Positions 62,624 to 64,000 of a stretch of 64,000 bases of DNA are shown here, piece by piece (the first letter of the stretch is position 1; every line of letters starts with the position of its first letter). Both the position numbers and the translations under genes were made by a program. The notes under the pieces were generated by a model. It saw nothing but the letters and a program-made list of their open reading frames with translations, made no database searches and was not told where the DNA came from. This DNA is from Burkholderia sp. BCC0322 (GTDB lineage Bacteria > Pseudomonadota > Gammaproteobacteria > Burkholderiales > Burkholderiaceae): contig NZ_CADFDU010000005.1 in the NCBI RefSeq assembly GCF_902833045.1, forward strand, positions 372,583 through 436,582, in the 5' to 3' direction.

Positions 62624-63060
62624 TTACTTGCTGGCGGCCAGTTCCGCTGGGTCAACCTTCACGACGGGCCGCAAACCGGTCGCGAGCGGGCGCGCGGCGT
62701 CGGACAATGCGTTCACGTTGCCGCGATTGGCCCGCACGATCAGGCCCGCCACGGCATTCGGCGCACTCATGAACGCGCGTTCGAGCCAGCGGCCAAGATG
62801 ACCGTAGCGGTCGCTGGCGATGAAGAAGCGGTTGTCGAGCGATGCGGCGAGCGCATGCGTGTGATACCCGAAGCACTGGTTGCTCCGGTTTCAGAATCAC
62901 CGCGATCTTGGCCGGATCACGATTCCCGATCGGATAGGTCGCGACATCCTGGCCTTGCGGGTTGCCCGCCAGTCCGCCGGCAACGACGCCCGGCACCTTC
63001 AACGAAACGCCGGCAGCACGATGTGACGGGAATATCGCGGAACATTCGTCAACCGAACCT
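62624..63060 (-). pseudogene. frameshifted gene remnant of unknown family
   Basis: On the minus strand two frames join into one protein-like sequence. The upstream part reads VPGVVAGGLAGNPQGQDVAT and then YPIGNRDPAKIAVILKPEQ; after a 1-nt shift near 62890 the other frame continues QCFGYHTHALAASLDNRFFI, ASDRYGHLGRWLERAF and ends VVKVDPAELAASK at a stop (62624). The smooth junction argues for a single frameshift. I cannot name the family and no good start was found. Confidence 0.5.
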
Positions 63061-63090
63061 GACGCCGTTCCGGCTCGCGCCGTGCGACCG

Positions 63091-63282
63091 TCAGCGCGCG
63101 ATGTCCATCCGGCCGATCTGCACGCGCAACACGCGCGCGAGGGGGTGGCCACCGACATTCAGACAATGGTCGATAGCGTGCGCGAGGCCATCGCAGTGCT
63201 GGAAAATCCAGTCGGCAAGCGAGGGCAAGCGGTTATGCGATACGAGGTGAGCGGCGGTGGGCCAACCAAGACGGCTTACCCT
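63091..63282 (-). pseudogene. open fragment without start codon
   Basis: The frame reads HNRLPSLADWIFQHCDGLAH and then AIDHCLNVGGHPLARVL up to RMDIAR and a stop at 63091. It has a protein-like composition but no start. It is in the same frame as the gene at 63283-63597, separated only by that gene's TAA. It may be a remnant of a longer protein. Confidence 0.35.
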
Positions 63283-63597
63283 TTATGCGTCTTTCAGCCA
63301 GGGCATTTCCACGGGTGACACGACCAGTTGCCGGAATTCGCGTTTCAGATCGAAGATGAACCCGACCAGGATCATGGAGTCGGCGTAAGGAATCGGAAAG
63401 ACATGCGGATTTTCCGGCGTACGCAGGGGGCGCTCGGGGCTGTCCGCCGTGGCCGCGGCGTTCTCGCGAACGCTTTCCAGTTCGTCGGCCATCGCCGGGC
63501 CACTGAGTTTCAGCACACGGCTACGCAGGTCGCTGAAGGGCTCGATGCGCGCAGCGTCTTCGTGGTATTCGGGCACTTCGTAAACGAACCAGGACAT
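63283..63597 (-). CDS. small hypothetical protein
   Basis: The 104-residue protein starts MSWFVYEVPEYHEDAARIEP and has VFPIPYADSMILVGFIFDLK near its C terminus. It is acidic, predicted cytoplasmic and unlike any family I recognise. AGGAGACGAAA directly before the ATG is a good ribosome site, so it is very probably real. Neighbouring sequences on both sides look degraded. Confidence 0.7.
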   Translation of the reverse strand: MSWFVYEVPEYHEDAARIEPFSDLRSRVLKLSGPAMADELESVRENAAATADSPERPLRTPENPHVFPIPYADSMILVGFIFDLKREFRQLVVSPVEMPWLKDA

Positions 63598-63931
63598 TTT
63601 CGTCTCCTATGAGAAGGGGCGCTATTCTAGCGCTACGCGAGGATCCACCGAGAATCGGCCATGTCGGGCGATGGCCGCAGTCGCCGCGAGGCAGTCCGGC
63701 AGGGGCGATTTCTGACGAGACGGGCCGCCGCCGCGGAGCCGGAAGCGCTACTTGCAGACGGTTGAGGATGGCCCACGATGCGCTCCAATCGTGCAAACGG
63801 CCGCCAACATGCCAGCAGTCAAAAACACGACATCTGTAGATAGGGCTGCTGCGTCAAAAAGGTGAGACCGCCAGCGGTATACGAATATTAATTCGCAATC
63901 CGATGCATGCGCCACAACGTTATTCAAGGCG
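63598..63931. other. intergenic region near the right edge
   Basis: No supported gene. Base composition turns AT-richer after 63800. Nothing identified as an insertion sequence end or tRNA. Confidence 0.35.
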
Positions 63932-64000
63932 ATGGAAAAGTACGACCTGGTCGAAGAGGGTTTCGAGCGCGTCGCGTGCGATGCCGATGCCACGATCGGT
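63932..64000 (+). CDS. possible start of a gene running out of the window
   Basis: From ATG 63932 the frame reads MEKYDLVEEGFERVACDADA and stays open to the window edge; the same frame is open upstream to about 63860. The sequence is protein-like, but the ribosome site (AAGG) is too close to the ATG. The true start and family are unknown. Confidence 0.35.
   Translation, partial: MEKYDLVEEGFERVACDADATIG

Noticed and set aside
63836-63870. Possible insertion-sequence end (GGGCTGCTGCGTCAAAAAGG)
   Set aside because: No matching inverted copy, transposase or target duplication seen in the window.

Overview
The window is about 64 kb of high-GC proteobacterial DNA and looks like Burkholderia, most probably the Burkholderia cepacia complex. 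Three things point there: a 565-codon thermolysin-type protease matching ZmpA, a tandem pair of AidA-like genes with a LuxR-type box upstream, and a trimeric autotransporter adhesin next to typical Burkholderia accessory genes. The mix of accessory, virulence and catabolic genes without ribosomal or tRNA genes would suit a secondary replicon such as the third chromosome/pC3. That assignment is inference from gene content.

Left part (1-12.7 kb): the end of pntA and all of pntB (proton-translocating transhydrogenase); an orphan ABC ATPase; a TPR-like protein and a GNAT acetyltransferase; a signalling pair made of a receiver protein with a degenerate HD-GYP-type domain and an MHYT-domain histidine kinase; a convergent CobS/CobT-like AAA+ and VWA pair; another acetyltransferase; and the two AidA-family genes on the minus strand, with a CTG-N10-CAG box upstream.

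Surface polysaccharide and pilus part (12.9-29 kb): a four-gene minus-strand operon encodes two GT87-type membrane glycosyltransferases, a GtrB-like bactoprenol glycosyltransferase and a GtrA-like flippase. Divergent from it lies a compact Tad/Flp pilus locus: three Flp-type pilins, prepilin peptidase, AAA ATPase, RcpC/CpaB, secretin, lipoprotein, a truncated TadG-like remnant, TadZ, TadA, TadB and TadC.

Metal/membrane and catabolic part (29.7-43 kb): a tightly coupled operon encodes three SPFH (HflK/HflC-like) membrane proteins and a P1B-type heavy-metal ATPase; one SPFH protein starts with a histidine-rich tail. This is the most unusual system in the window and may be a membrane-platform metal exporter. 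Next comes a five-gene minus-strand operon (DLH-NTF2 fusion, SDR, StyA-like monooxygenase, flavin reductase, MetA-type outer-membrane protein) with a divergent AraC regulator. Its content and order match indole-degradation (iif/ind) clusters, which make anthranilate. An alginate-lyase-family protein lacking the usual catalytic His follows.

Right part (43-64 kb): a TonB-dependent receptor convergent with a receiver-AraC regulator; a 1362-residue trimeric autotransporter with a 474-bp internal tandem repeat and a cluster of inverted repeats upstream; a VOC protein, an SDR and a P-loop kinase-like gene with a duplicated remnant; zmpA with a strong terminator; two c-di-GMP GGDEF-EAL proteins; and a terminal stretch of small hypothetical genes and decayed fragments. 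No tRNA, rRNA, CRISPR array or intact insertion sequence was seen.
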